DNA of 64,000 nucleotides from Sulfurovum sp. FS08-3 (GTDB lineage Bacteria; Campylobacterota; Campylobacteria; Campylobacterales; Sulfurovaceae): NCBI GenBank assembly GCA_000830175.1, contig JQIS01000009.1, positions 1 to 64,000 of the forward strand, read 5' to 3'. Shown piece by piece: positions 9,601 to 17,094 of this stretch (position 1 is its first letter; each line of letters starts with the position of its first letter). The notes under the pieces were generated by a model. It saw only the letters and a program-made list of their open reading frames with translations, ran no database searches and was not told where the DNA came from. The position numbers and the translations under genes were made by a program.

Positions 9601-9840
9601 GGAGAGTACTACGAAAGTGATTTGTATGAAACATATACTCCAAACGACGGTTTGTTATACAATCCAATTGCTATTGAAGATTTAAAAGATGCTTATATAG
9701 AATCTGCCTTGAACTACTACCGTGGAGTCAATAAAGAAACCAAAGTATCCAAAACTCCCCAAGAGATTAAAATCGCAAAAGCCAAAATGAAACACGACAA
9801 TCTTATCTATCTCAAACATCAAAAAGCGATGATCAAATAG
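6637..9840 (+). CDS. Very large surface or periplasmic lipoprotein
   Basis: A 1067-residue lipoprotein with signal peptide and lipobox LLVSC (Cys19) followed by a Gly/Ser linker. Residues 45-130 hold a carboxypeptidase-regulatory-like module around GKAIDGYLK and CLDLDNNGYC, a pattern common in Gly-rich-anchored surface lipoproteins of marine bacteria. The remainder is acidic, rich in Asn/Asp/Tyr and apparently repetitive, with WxxE/YxxYxxDG-type segments recurring about every 100-150 residues (compare the regions near residues 400, 540, 650 and 870). No enzymatic motif was recognised. It is a single-gene unit with a good SD (aaaagga) and a downstream hairpin. Surface adhesion or ligand binding is a guess. 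Confidence 0.85.
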   Translation: MKKSISLSLAAIASLLVSCGGGGSSASNATPTTPQALFQDVTLQGKAIDGYLKLATICLDLDNNGYCQASSEPTASTDENGSYSLVITKEIQQSSGFANAHLLVFGGTDSDTGKAFEGTLKAPLDMNNTQALFVTPVTTLVAQLMRQGKTKEEALERISKLFDIPKDTLLKDPVAQAKENDHNLLNSALQIQKAIEVLVSKNNQSIEDLLSALGEALEGIDDNVSGWDGVLSQLTLEGKDEAVVLVKNIHTAIQTVSDEKLDERKLARMALSIENFKKGILSGSVSVDANSSAIVEQNFMILDEELEHYYLTNMLENYEDLNLSDEDIEELKNMDLGFGFSQDDFIESVQSSDVASLDFVNRIEEAILAKKEQATLKERLISDGQTLQTLLSGEGVFEFFAYIWNEQSQKYTFEIAKTLFVDGKLVTSSYDNNDSITEDAKHYVSLVLSNGQWISMDEYENAQASFDSNGSLVVTQTSRTVTYSVDSFDLSKLKIAPIASDYWSNIFEPSKTFSEGAKGYKYTVVSNNSTFKPYYQMAYYTDGISDANLNIVNGYTTQSYSSLDEFIKLNSTKEISNHSTWYGFMHTKGEYLSGYIVFGSNNSVSLIQKVWDEQGVESIKEMATGTYTLSTIENQVTLLLNFDNDASNYHTAYLEENGKVVQSYVDENGKLSNYLNQTYRIWDEALGSDRAIASWEEMEQHFSLEKGNTIGLMVNFDGVYDYREFVFENGDLVEVSYANGDKPITDGIATPYRNLTRDNNQTPALYSDETFTLNLSDEEAHDDAPVMDNNQTVEPMPTLYGDDVYPISTEQPDIMPILDTPAPRGTIQKVVNGIVLKRQDREIEGKSMRFYLVSDATLDYFVLANADGAIEQLVYDATSQNIIVHGYPMTYTLDKAMTSIDEFINFYSYDANSANQYGVWLYNGENAFFKDGKLLTKDYATNQPREIGTYEIKSVEGVEILILNPYQVTHYDGAIKQFYTVDSGYLRAGEYYESDLYETYTPNDGLLYNPIAIEDLKDAYIESALNYYRGVNKETKVSKTPQEIKIAKAKMKHDNLIYLKHQKAMIK

Positions 9841-9849
9841 ATACAAACA

Positions 9850-9865
9850 GCCCCTCTTTTGGGGC
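9850..9865 (+). terminator. Hairpin after the large lipoprotein gene
   Basis: A GCCCC/GGGGC stem with a six-base loop starts ten bases after the stop at 9840. The T-tract behind it is poor, so it may act as a weak or Rho-assisted terminator. Confidence 0.5.
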
Positions 9866-9906
9866 ATTACAACGGTATTTGATTTTTTTGGAAAGATTGT
9901 AGAGAT

Positions 9907-9932
9907 AAAGATTGTGCCGTAGCACAATCTTT
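9907..9932 (-). terminator. Terminator between the convergent large lipoprotein and sucD genes
   Basis: A perfect 11-bp stem (aaagattgtgc / gcacaatcttt) with loop cgta, ending four bases from the sucD stop. The arms end in A/T runs on both sides, so it can work in either direction. Confidence 0.65.
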
Positions 9933-9935
9933 GGA

Positions 9936-10808
9936 TTATTTAGACAAAACCTCTTTGATAGCTTTGCCGATTTCGGCGGGGGATACTACGACTTTGACAC
10001 CCGCTTCTTCGAGTGCTGCCATTTTTTCAGCAGCCGTTCCAGCACCGCCGCTAATAATAGCTCCAGCGTGTCCCATTCTTTTGCCTTTTGGGGCGGTCTG
10101 ACCTGCGATAAAGGCTACTACGGGTTTTGTAATATTCTCTTTGATAAATGCAGCCGCTTGAATCTCAAGGTCTCCACCAATCTCGCCAATCATTACAATG
10201 GCATCGGTCTCATTATCGGCTTCAAACATAGCCAAAAGTTGTTTGTACGAGAGTCCAATAATGGGGTCTCCACCAATTCCTACCGCAGTAGAGATACCAA
10301 AACCTTCACGACATACTTGATTTGCACCTTCGTAAGTAAGTGTTCCCGATTTTGAGATAAGTCCTATTCTGCCTTTTTTGAAAATACTTCCAGGCATAAT
10401 ACCGATTTTACACTCATCAGCGGTGATAATTCCAGGGCAGTTTGGTCCAATGGTTTTCATGCCTCTTTTGGTAGCATAGGCTTTTGCCATTTGCATATCT
10501 TTGACAGGTGCTCCTTCGGTAATAATAACAGCAAGTTCAATCCCAGCGTCTGCCGCTTCCATTACCGCATCGGCTACAAATGCGGGTGGGACAAATACCA
10601 TAGAGACCGTCGCACCCGTTTGTGATACTGCTTCTTTGACGGTGTTAAATACGGGTTTGCCCAAATGCTCTTGTCCGCCTTTGTTGGGGGTTACTCCACC
10701 TACGATTTGCGTACCGTACTCCATGCACTGTTGGGCATGAAATGTACCCTCGCTTCCTGTAAAACCTTGAACGATGACTTTTGTATCTTTATTGACTAAA
10801 ATTGACAT
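9936..10808 (-). CDS. sucD: Succinyl-CoA synthetase (succinate-CoA ligase) alpha subunit
   Basis: A 290-residue subunit that binds CoA and carries the phospho-histidine. The N-terminal CoA-binding Rossmann region begins with [17 protein letters not shown] and continues through GVTPNKGG. The active-site region reads [20 protein letters not shown], where the His of GHAG is phosphorylated. Length is standard. It lies 12 bp after sucC in a two-gene leftward operon. In Campylobacterota the enzyme runs in the TCA cycle or, in autotrophs, in the reductive TCA direction; which applies here cannot be read from this window. Confidence 0.96.
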   Translation of the reverse strand: MSILVNKDTKVIVQGFTGSEGTFHAQQCMEYGTQIVGGVTPNKGGQEHLGKPVFNTVKEAVSQTGATVSMVFVPPAFVADAVMEAADAGIELAVIITEGAPVKDMQMAKAYATKRGMKTIGPNCPGIITADECKIGIMPGSIFKKGRIGLISKSGTLTYEGANQVCREGFGISTAVGIGGDPIIGLSYKQLLAMFEADNETDAIVMIGEIGGDLEIQAAAFIKENITKPVVAFIAGQTAPKGKRMGHAGAIISGGAGTAAEKMAALEEAGVKVVVSPAEIGKAIKEVLSK

Positions 10809-10820
10809 TAACTACTCTCC

Positions 10821-11993
10821 TTAGGCTTGTTTTGCGGCTGCTACGGCTTTGGCTGCACCATCGGCCAAATCAGTGGCGGCTACAACATTGGCAATATTTG
10901 CATTTTGTAAAATCTCTGCGGCTTCTAAGGCATTGGTGCCATCAAGTCGTACAATGACAGGGACATGAACATCAACCATTTTGGTAGCCTCTAAAATACC
11001 ATTGGCAATTCTATCGCATCGTACAATCCCACCAAAGATATTGACAAAAATTGCTTTGACATTAGGGTTTTTGAGGATGATTTCAAATCCTTTTGCCACC
11101 GTTTGAGCATTTGCCTTGCCACCTACATCCAAAAAGTTTGCAGGAGTTCCACCCATATAATTAATCGTATCCATAGTCCCCATCGCAAGACCTGCACCAT
11201 TTACCATGCATCCAATCTCCCCATCAAGAGATACATAAGAGAGTCCATACTGTGCGGCTTCTCGCTCATCGGGATCTTCTTCGCTTATATCTCTCATTTC
11301 TTCAATATCAGGGTGTCTTCCAAGAGCAGAATCATCAAATCCCATCTTGCCATCGAGTGCCAAAAACTCCCCTTTGCCTGTTTTGATAAGAGGATTGATT
11401 TCTATCATTTCAGCATCATTTTCCATATAGAGTTTGTAGAGTTTTGATGCAAATGAGATAAGATTTTTTTGTTCCATTGGATCGGTGATACCCAAACCAA
11501 ATACAAGTTCTCTCCCATGAAAGCTTTGAAACCCAATAGCGGGATCGACAGCGATTTTGATAATTTTTTCTGGATTGTCATGAGCGACATCTTCGATAGC
11601 CATACCGCCTTCGGTAGAAGCCATAATCACGGGCATCTCTTTGGCTCGATCGAGTACAACGCCTAGATAGAGTTCATCTTTGATATCTGCACCCTCTTCG
11701 ATATAGACTTTTTGTACCAATTTACCCTCGGGTCCTGTTTGGTGCGTCACAAGCGTCATGCCTAAAATTTCACTGGCTAATGTTCGTACCTCTTCGATTG
11801 AACGAGCCAATTTTACGCCTCCACCCAGTCCTCTTCCACCTGCGTGTATTTGAGCTTTGACAACCCAAATATCTCCTCCTAGCTCTTGTGCGTTGGCTAC
11901 GGCTTGAACGGGCGTATTGGCTACAATACCTCTAGGAGTGGGTACACCATATTTAGCAAAAATCTGCTTTGCTTGATACTCATGAATATTCAC
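10821..11993 (-). CDS. sucC: Succinyl-CoA synthetase (succinate-CoA ligase) beta subunit
   Basis: A 390-residue nucleotide- and succinate-binding subunit. It opens with MNIHEYQAKQIFAKYGVPTP, then the ATP-grasp domain (VVKAQIHAGGRGLGGGVKLA), metal-binding EINPLI, and the C-terminal ligase domain with NIFGGIVRCDRIANGI. Length and order of motifs match bacterial SucC. It is first in the sucCD operon; a -10 box lies at 12025-12030 on the reverse strand. Confidence 0.96.
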   Translation of the reverse strand: MNIHEYQAKQIFAKYGVPTPRGIVANTPVQAVANAQELGGDIWVVKAQIHAGGRGLGGGVKLARSIEEVRTLASEILGMTLVTHQTGPEGKLVQKVYIEEGADIKDELYLGVVLDRAKEMPVIMASTEGGMAIEDVAHDNPEKIIKIAVDPAIGFQSFHGRELVFGLGITDPMEQKNLISFASKLYKLYMENDAEMIEINPLIKTGKGEFLALDGKMGFDDSALGRHPDIEEMRDISEEDPDEREAAQYGLSYVSLDGEIGCMVNGAGLAMGTMDTINYMGGTPANFLDVGGKANAQTVAKGFEIILKNPNVKAIFVNIFGGIVRCDRIANGILEATKMVDVHVPVIVRLDGTNALEAAEILQNANIANVVAATDLADGAAKAVAAAKQA

Positions 11994-12024
11994 TTTGCTA
12001 TCCTTTTTACAATTGATTGGTGTA

Positions 12025-12030
12025 ATTATA
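12025..12030 (-). promoter_or_regulatory. -10 box of sucCD
   Basis: TATAAT on the reverse strand, about 32 bp before the sucC ATG. Confidence 0.45.
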
Positions 12031-12263
12031 TTCTATCTTCAAATAGGAGCTAATTAATCCTCTCTAATTAGAAATATAATTTGACTATATGTAAATTTTT
12101 TACACACATTTTGGCAAAGCTATAGGTTTGATTGAGCAAACTAGGGGCAATGATGAGCAAAAATGCTACCAATTTATGCAGTAACGAATATCTTAGAGAA
12201 AAAACTTGCCCAAAGCCAATGACCTTATGCACTCAAAAAATTATCCCATTAATAAATAATAGC

Positions 12264-12335
12264 TGTAGGTTCGGCTTTAGCCGAACATTTGGAGGCTATT
12301 GAGTCTCTCTCAAACTCGGCTAAAGCCGAGGCTAC
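12264..12335. repeat. Nested palindromic repeat (two hairpins forming a larger inverted pair)
   Basis: Two short palindromes, gttcggctttagccgaac (12269-12286) and ctcggctaaagccgag (12315-12330), sit in opposite orientation. Together with flanks tgtag and ctaca they form 21-nt outer inverted arms with two mismatches. The core tcggctttagccga resembles dispersed intergenic palindromes known from many bacterial genomes, and a half copy (ggctttagccgaac) occurs at 31883-31896 in this window. Confidence 0.7.
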
Positions 12336-12428
12336 ACATTCAAAGTCATTATGACCCAACACCAAGTAATCATTTAGGTCAAACTATCTTGCTTCACGAC
12401 AGAGTAAAAAATATCGTATCCATTCACC

Positions 12429-12457
12429 CTGAGCTTGATGTAGTTCGACAAGCTCAG
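12429..12457. repeat. Short inverted repeat, dispersed type
   Basis: Arms ctgagctt / aagctcag around gatgtagttcgac. The string ttcgacaagctcag is a motif I know as a widely dispersed intergenic repeat; it lies 40 bp beyond the mdh stop and could also serve as its terminator stem. Confidence 0.55.
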
Positions 12458-12496
12458 TACGAACGATAAATTAAATATCTCGTGGAGTGAGTCAAA

Positions 12497-13438
12497 CTAT
12501 AAAACATTATGCTCTTTTAAGATAGCAATGTTGGATTGGATAGAGGCAACGGCTTTGTCGAGTTTGGTTTTGATTTGAGAGGGTACTTCAAGTTCTACAA
12601 TCTTCTCAACCCCACCGATACCCAATACGACTGGGACGCACAATGCTGTATCGCTGTATCCGTATTCGCCCTCCAAGACTACCGATGAAGAGATAATGGT
12701 TTTGGCATCGTTAAATATCGCCTCTACCATCGCTACAATAGAACGAGCAGGAGCGTAATAGGCAGAAGTTTGAAGATATTTGACAATTTGTGCTCCGCCC
12801 GTGCGGGTATTTTCGATGATACTCTCCAAATCATTTTTGCCTACTAGTAGCTCTACGGGAATACCTCCAATGGTAGAGAGGGTAGGGTAGGGTATCATAT
12901 TGGGTCCGTGTTCGCCAATCACCATCGCTTGTGTTTGAGCTAGTGAGATATTGGTCACTTTGTTGAGTTCGTACGCCATTCTAGCCCCATCCAATGCCCC
13001 CGCCATGCCCATAATGCGTTTTCTATCCCAACCGCTAAGACGTTGCATCAAATAGGTCATAACATCAAGCGGATTGGATACGCAAATGATAAGTGCATGG
13101 GGCGAATACTCCACAATATCACGCACAATCTCCCCTACGATTTTGGCATTTATCATCAGCAAATCAGCACGTGTCATATCTTTTTTGCGTGGGACTCCTG
13201 CGGTGACAATGACAATATCGCAATCACGCATTTGGCTAGGATTTGCGGCAAATCCAATGCGGGTGTTTTTTCGTGAAAAATTGGTAGCTTGTGCGATGTC
13301 TATCGATTTGCCAATAGCCATTTCAGGTACAATATCGTACAAAATAATCTCTTGACACACCTCAAGCATAGCCAACGTGTAAGCCGTCGTCGAACCTACC
13401 GCACCTGCCCCAATAATTCCAACTCTTCTATTAGTCAT
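12497..13438 (-). CDS. mdh: Malate dehydrogenase, LDH-like family
   Basis: A 313-residue NAD-dependent dehydrogenase interconverting malate and oxaloacetate. The N-terminal Rossmann motif GIIGAGAVGSTTA is followed by Asp in ILYDIV (NAD preference). The active-site loop GVPRKKDMTRADLL has Arg at the position where lactate dehydrogenases have Gln, which selects malate over lactate. SNPLDVMTYL and the catalytic His in VIGEHGPNMI are present. It stands alone with its own -10 (13473-13478) and, with sucCD, forms a TCA/reductive-TCA gene cluster. Confidence 0.93.
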   Translation of the reverse strand: MTNRRVGIIGAGAVGSTTAYTLAMLEVCQEIILYDIVPEMAIGKSIDIAQATNFSRKNTRIGFAANPSQMRDCDIVIVTAGVPRKKDMTRADLLMINAKIVGEIVRDIVEYSPHALIICVSNPLDVMTYLMQRLSGWDRKRIMGMAGALDGARMAYELNKVTNISLAQTQAMVIGEHGPNMIPYPTLSTIGGIPVELLVGKNDLESIIENTRTGGAQIVKYLQTSAYYAPARSIVAMVEAIFNDAKTIISSSVVLEGEYGYSDTALCVPVVLGIGGVEKIVELEVPSQIKTKLDKAVASIQSNIAILKEHNVL

Positions 13439-13744
13439 ATCTCCTCCTCCATGACAAATCTGTTAGTTGGGTATTATAACTAGATTGAATAAGCAATCGC
13501 TTGTATAGCTTAAGTTTGTCAAGCAAAGCCTTAAATAAGTGTGTTTTATTGAAACAATTTAAACAAAAAAGAGGGTTTTTGGCATGGATGAGTGTTTTTT
13601 GCTTGCAAACAACCATCTTTTATCCATGATAATTCTTATTATATTAGAAAAACTATTGATGAATTGCACCAAAATGGCTGTTATGTGTCGTTATTATAAA
13701 TGAACTTAAGATACTATTTCAAAACAATAAAAAAGAGAAAGATT
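13439..13744. other. Intergenic region between divergent mdh and CZB genes
   Basis: About 300 bp holding the mdh promoter on the left and AT-rich sequence without a convincing ORF, repeat or RNA gene on the right. The end of it could be read as a 15-codon N-terminal extension of the CZB gene. Confidence 0.5.
13473..13478 (-). promoter_or_regulatory. -10 box of mdh
   Basis: TATAAT on the reverse strand, 35 bp before the mdh ATG; a ggaggag SD lies just before that start. Confidence 0.5.
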
Positions 13745-14200
13745 ATGGATAAAAATTTAGCACTTGGACATCTTGGCAAAGCGATTGCATCACACATCAA
13801 ATGGGTAGAGGATATTAAACGAATAATCGACGGAGAAGATGTTGAATCAGTCGAAGTCAATGCCACCGAGTGCGGTTTTGGTGCGTGGTTTTTGGATGAG
13901 GGGCAAAAGCTTAGTGCCATCAAGACCGTACCAAAAGACTCCATGGATTTAATTAATACTCTGCACAATAAAGTACACGATGTCTATCTCAATATTCATG
14001 CTATATATTTTGATGTTGAGAAAAAATCTCTCCTTAAACGATTGATGCAAAGAAAGAAAAAAATCGAACCCAAAGAGGTCGAAACAGCAAAGGCTTACTT
14101 CAAAGAGCTTGAGAAGATTTCATTTGACCTACTCGAAGAGCTACGCCGACTCGAACGCCGCGCCTATGCCTTCCCTGAAAGTGATTTTCAACTGCTGTAA
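13745..14200 (+). CDS. Stand-alone CZB-domain (zinc-binding) protein
   Basis: A 151-residue cytoplasmic protein. The chemoreceptor zinc-binding (CZB) signature is complete: HIKW (His17), then CGFGAW (Cys43), then LHNKVHDVY (His74 and His78). In chemoreceptors and diguanylate cyclases this 3-His/1-Cys domain senses zinc or hypochlorite. Here there is no receptor or GGDEF part, only a basic helical tail (RLMQRKKKIEP) and a charged C-terminal helix. The frame is open to a start at 13700, but the ATG at 13745 places the domain at the usual distance from the N-terminus. Partner unknown. Confidence 0.8.
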   Translation: MDKNLALGHLGKAIASHIKWVEDIKRIIDGEDVESVEVNATECGFGAWFLDEGQKLSAIKTVPKDSMDLINTLHNKVHDVYLNIHAIYFDVEKKSLLKRLMQRKKKIEPKEVETAKAYFKELEKISFDLLEELRRLERRAYAFPESDFQLL

Positions 14201-14327
14201 GTCGTGGCTATCTTGGGCTAAACCTATAAAGAGAGTTATGTTTAATAAGAAGTATTTACAATATTAATAATAGTTTAAATACAAAAGATATATACTTTCT
14301 AAAATACAATTAATCAAGGTAAAAAGT

Positions 14328-15671
14328 ATGTCTGCCGATACCAATCAATCTCCCGTTACACAAGATAAATACAATTTTGGTTTTGATAGCTATATTGACT
14401 CTCTGGAAACAGTGATAAGAAAGCATCTCTACAGTGATAATAGCACTAAATCATTGGTTATTGGGCTTCATGCCCAGTGGGGAAGCGGTAAGACGCACCT
14501 TTTGGAAGGTATAGAGCAGTGTGTAAATCATAAAAATAGCGAAGAATCTATTGTTATTCCCGTAATTTTTAATGCTTGGCGATTTGAAAAAGAGGAGCAT
14601 TTGATTATTCCTTTGCTAAAGTCGCTCTATTGGAAACTCGACCAAAAAGCACAAGAGGAAGCACAAAAGAGCAACAAAGTAAAAGATACGTTAAAAAATA
14701 CTTTTGAGCTTGTGAAATTGTCATTTTTTCCAATCATTCAATCGATTGAAAAAATCAAGTTTTTGGGATTAGAGCTAAACAATCCCACCAAAGAGATTCG
14801 CCAAAACATCAAAAAATATGAAGAAAATAGAGAAAAAAACAAATTCAAACAACAAAAACTTAGCTACGAATCCATCTATTTTGATATAGTCAATCAAATT
14901 TCAGAAGCTGCACAGAAAAATGGAGTTAAATTTTTATTTTTGATAGATGATATTGATAGATGTTTGCCTGAAAATTCACTGAGAATGCTAGAGACCATGA
15001 AGCTCTTTTTGGATATACCTCACTGTGCTTTTGTGATGGCGATTGACAAAGAGGTATTAGAACTTGCCATTAAGCATCGCTACAAAGAGTATATCAAAGA
15101 GGGACAATCCATCCCTATTACAGCAAGTGAATATATGGAAAAAATTGTTACCTTGCCGTTTAGCTTTCCTACTATCAAACAAGAGGATATGAAACAATTC
15201 ATCAAAAATAAATACAAAACTATAAGAGATAAAGATATTCCAAATGATATTTTAGAGGCTATCCAAGAGTGTGTACCTCTCAATCCACGCAAAATGATAC
15301 GAACATTGGAACTATTAAATCTAAAATCTATACTGCATAGCGGTGAAGATGAAAGAGTATTGTTAATTATTGCATTGATTGAACTCTTCTTGCCACAGCT
15401 TGATAGGGAAATCAAAAGAGACATCGAACAAAATAAAACAGATAATATTTTAAAAGAATTTTGCAATCAAAATAGTTGTGTCGAAAATATTGATGAATGT
15501 TTACAAAATGATAACCAAATGAGTCAAAAGCTAAAAAAGATTTTGCAAGAGTACAAAAATAGTAGAAATGATTTTAAGCTCAATAAGTTAATTAATATAA
15601 TAGTAGGGGATGATTTGCTACAAAAAATTTTGAGTTTTTTGGTAGGAAATAAAAATGCAAGAGAAAATTAA
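14328..15671 (+). CDS. KAP-family P-loop NTPase
   Basis: A 447-residue protein of the KAP family (STAND-related P-loop NTPases such as Kidins220, ARMS, PifA). Walker A is AQWGSGKTHLLE (residues 49-60), followed by FNAWRFEKEEHL, a family marker. Walker B is FLFLIDDIDRC (about 202-212), then FVMAIDKEVLELAIKHRY. A helical region with LNPRKMIRTLELL follows. No membrane segments are evident between Walker A and B, unlike many KAP proteins. PifA of F plasmid, a KAP protein, excludes phage T7. The last 17 bp overlap the NACHT gene, so the pair was translated together. Defence is an inference from family and neighbour. Confidence 0.85.
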   Translation: MSADTNQSPVTQDKYNFGFDSYIDSLETVIRKHLYSDNSTKSLVIGLHAQWGSGKTHLLEGIEQCVNHKNSEESIVIPVIFNAWRFEKEEHLIIPLLKSLYWKLDQKAQEEAQKSNKVKDTLKNTFELVKLSFFPIIQSIEKIKFLGLELNNPTKEIRQNIKKYEENREKNKFKQQKLSYESIYFDIVNQISEAAQKNGVKFLFLIDDIDRCLPENSLRMLETMKLFLDIPHCAFVMAIDKEVLELAIKHRYKEYIKEGQSIPITASEYMEKIVTLPFSFPTIKQEDMKQFIKNKYKTIRDKDIPNDILEAIQECVPLNPRKMIRTLELLNLKSILHSGEDERVLLIIALIELFLPQLDREIKRDIEQNKTDNILKEFCNQNSCVENIDECLQNDNQMSQKLKKILQEYKNSRNDFKLNKLINIIVGDDLLQKILSFLVGNKNAREN

Positions 15672-16243
15672 ACATTACTATCAACAAGAGTTTAACACTA
15701 TCAGTATGTACAACTCACCAATACGATTGGATAGTGAAGAGTATTTTCAAAATCTATCCCTCAATCAAAATCAAAATCAAGAACATCTACTTGCACTTCT
15801 TAATGATAACTCCTCTCCTTTTCGTTATCTTCTTGAGGGCAATATAGGTGTGGGCAAAACAGCACTTTTGAAACACATTGCCTATTTGTGGTCGATAGGG
15901 AAAAGTTTAGCGTATTATGATTTGGTTTTGTATATAGATTTGAGTCGCTTAAAAGAGAAAGTAAGCGATATGAGTGATATTGTGTCAAGCTTACTACAAG
16001 CCTCTTTTGGATTCGACGGATGATTTGTCGCAATTTGATACAATACTCTATCTTTGCGATGGTATGGATAAGATTTATGATTGGGAAATAAAAAATGAAT
16101 TTTTGCATATCCTGCAATTTCAAAAATACACTCTGATAACTTCGAGACGCTATTTGATTGATATTAATCTATTGTATTTTGGAGAGATAATGATACTTAA
16201 TGGATTTGAGCATAGATTTTCCAATATAGGCAAAACAGGCTAG
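15655..16243 (+). pseudogene. NACHT-type NTPase, frameshifted and truncated
   Basis: The first frame (15655-16023) encodes an N-terminal region and Walker A (LEGNIGVGKTALLKHIAYLW). It stops 10 bases after a TTTTGG run at 16005-16010. Removing one base there joins it to a second frame that reads DSTDDLSQFDTILYLCDGMD, a perfect NACHT Walker B with the extra acidic residue. The second frame continues through LITSRRYL and ends at 16243 inside the left arm of an inverted repeat, long before a normal NACHT protein would end. So there are two lesions: a one-base shift and loss of the 3' half. A sequencing error could explain only the first. Confidence 0.75.
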
Positions 16244-16356
16244 TCGGTTAGCTCCTCCTAAATATGCTATAATGTAACCCATGGAACCAGTAAATGAGAA
16301 AAACATCACTTATGGATACGATTGGTAACAGGAGGAGCTAACCGATTAGCCTGTTT
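16233..16356. mobile_element. MITE-like inverted-repeat element with internal promoter-like box and mini-ORF
   Basis: Terminal inverted repeats of 27 bp (16233-16259 and 16330-16356) match at 26 positions. The 70-bp interior carries gctataat and then ATG at 16281 opening a 15-codon ORF (MEPVNEKNITYGYDW) that stops just before the right arm. The left arm supplies the stop of the NACHT remnant. No transposase is present. It could be a non-autonomous element, or a hairpin left by a rearrangement; flanking direct repeats are not evident. Confidence 0.55.
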
Positions 16357-16489
16357 AATTAATTTGATTGAATTAAAATGAATTATTACAAAATTTTATA
16401 TCAATTGTATCTTTTTTTTCAATTCAACACCCCATTAGAATGTGTTGAATTTGCAAAAATTGAAAATAATTTGAAAGTGTGCTATCGCT

Positions 16490-16939
16490 CTAGTTGGTAA
16501 CCACTTCGAGTTTCACATTTGAGACACCTAGATGAATCATATTGAGATTTTTGGCAGCGCAGTAGGATAGATCTATAGCTCGTCTATTGTGTCTAGCCAT
16601 TCGGTCGTTGATGCGAACAATGACACTTTTTCCGCTTCGTTCATGAGTTACCCTTACTAGTGTACCAAAAGGTAAACTATTATGGGCAGCTGTCAATCTG
16701 TTTTTGTCGTATCGCTCTCCACACGCTGTGCGACGTGCGTGAAATTTATTGGAGTAGAACGAAGCACAACCTTTTTGAAATTTTTTAAATCTCAAATTTT
16801 TTGCAATAAATGATTGCGTACGATTTGCATCATCTACGCCCAACTTTTTTGCAGTTGTTAGTTTGTTTGCAGGTGATGGGGTGTGCGTCCCACATCCAAC
16901 CAACAACAAAACCGTAAAAAAACTCAAAAGTATCCGCAT
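16490..16939 (-). CDS. rlpA: RlpA-family septal lipoprotein (DPBB domain)
   Basis: A 149-residue lipoprotein. The ATG at 16939 is chosen over an upstream in-frame ATG because it has AAGGAG at proper spacing and begins a signal peptide ending in lipobox LLLVGC (Cys17). The double-psi beta-barrel domain covers about residues 60-149, with GCASFYSNKFHARRTACGE, AAHNSLPFGT, VIVRINDR and AIDLSYCAA. RlpA proteins bind denuded peptidoglycan at the septum, and some are lytic transglycosylases using an Asp corresponding to the one in the NDR motif. There is no SPOR domain, so this is the short form. Confidence 0.88.
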   Translation of the reverse strand: MRILLSFFTVLLLVGCGTHTPSPANKLTTAKKLGVDDANRTQSFIAKNLRFKKFQKGCASFYSNKFHARRTACGERYDKNRLTAAHNSLPFGTLVRVTHERSGKSVIVRINDRMARHNRRAIDLSYCAAKNLNMIHLGVSNVKLEVVTN

Positions 16940-17094
16940 CCAAAACTCCTTGTCTAGCAAATTTTTTGTTTGGTATTGTAGCATAAAACTGCTCTAACTA
17001 CTTAATACTTTCTTCAAAAAGAGTTGGTTGAACTATTACAAGGCTATACAAAGCTAATCTAAGATACTATTTTTTATTTAAAAGAGGAGTCTAT

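Larger units (their letters stand above)
11994..12496. other. Non-coding gap of 503 bp between mdh and sucC
   Basis: Apart from the sucC promoter it holds no credible ORF. The middle part is AT-rich and without pattern. From 12264 on it carries nested palindromic repeats and a separate stem at 12429-12457, listed on their own. Since mdh also runs leftward, none of this is between divergent promoters. Confidence 0.7.

Noticed and set aside
12264-12457. tRNA or CRISPR-like array in the mdh-sucC gap
   Set aside because: The stems do not form a cloverleaf and the repeats are inverted and unevenly spaced rather than direct with spacers.
13700-13744. Earlier start for the CZB protein
   Set aside because: The extension is a 15-residue basic stretch absent from the usual domain layout; the ATG at 13745 fits better.
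16421-16451. Stem aattcaacac / gtgttgaatt as the rlpA terminator
   Set aside because: On the strand of rlpA it is followed by an A-run, not a U-tract, so a role as intrinsic terminator is not supported.
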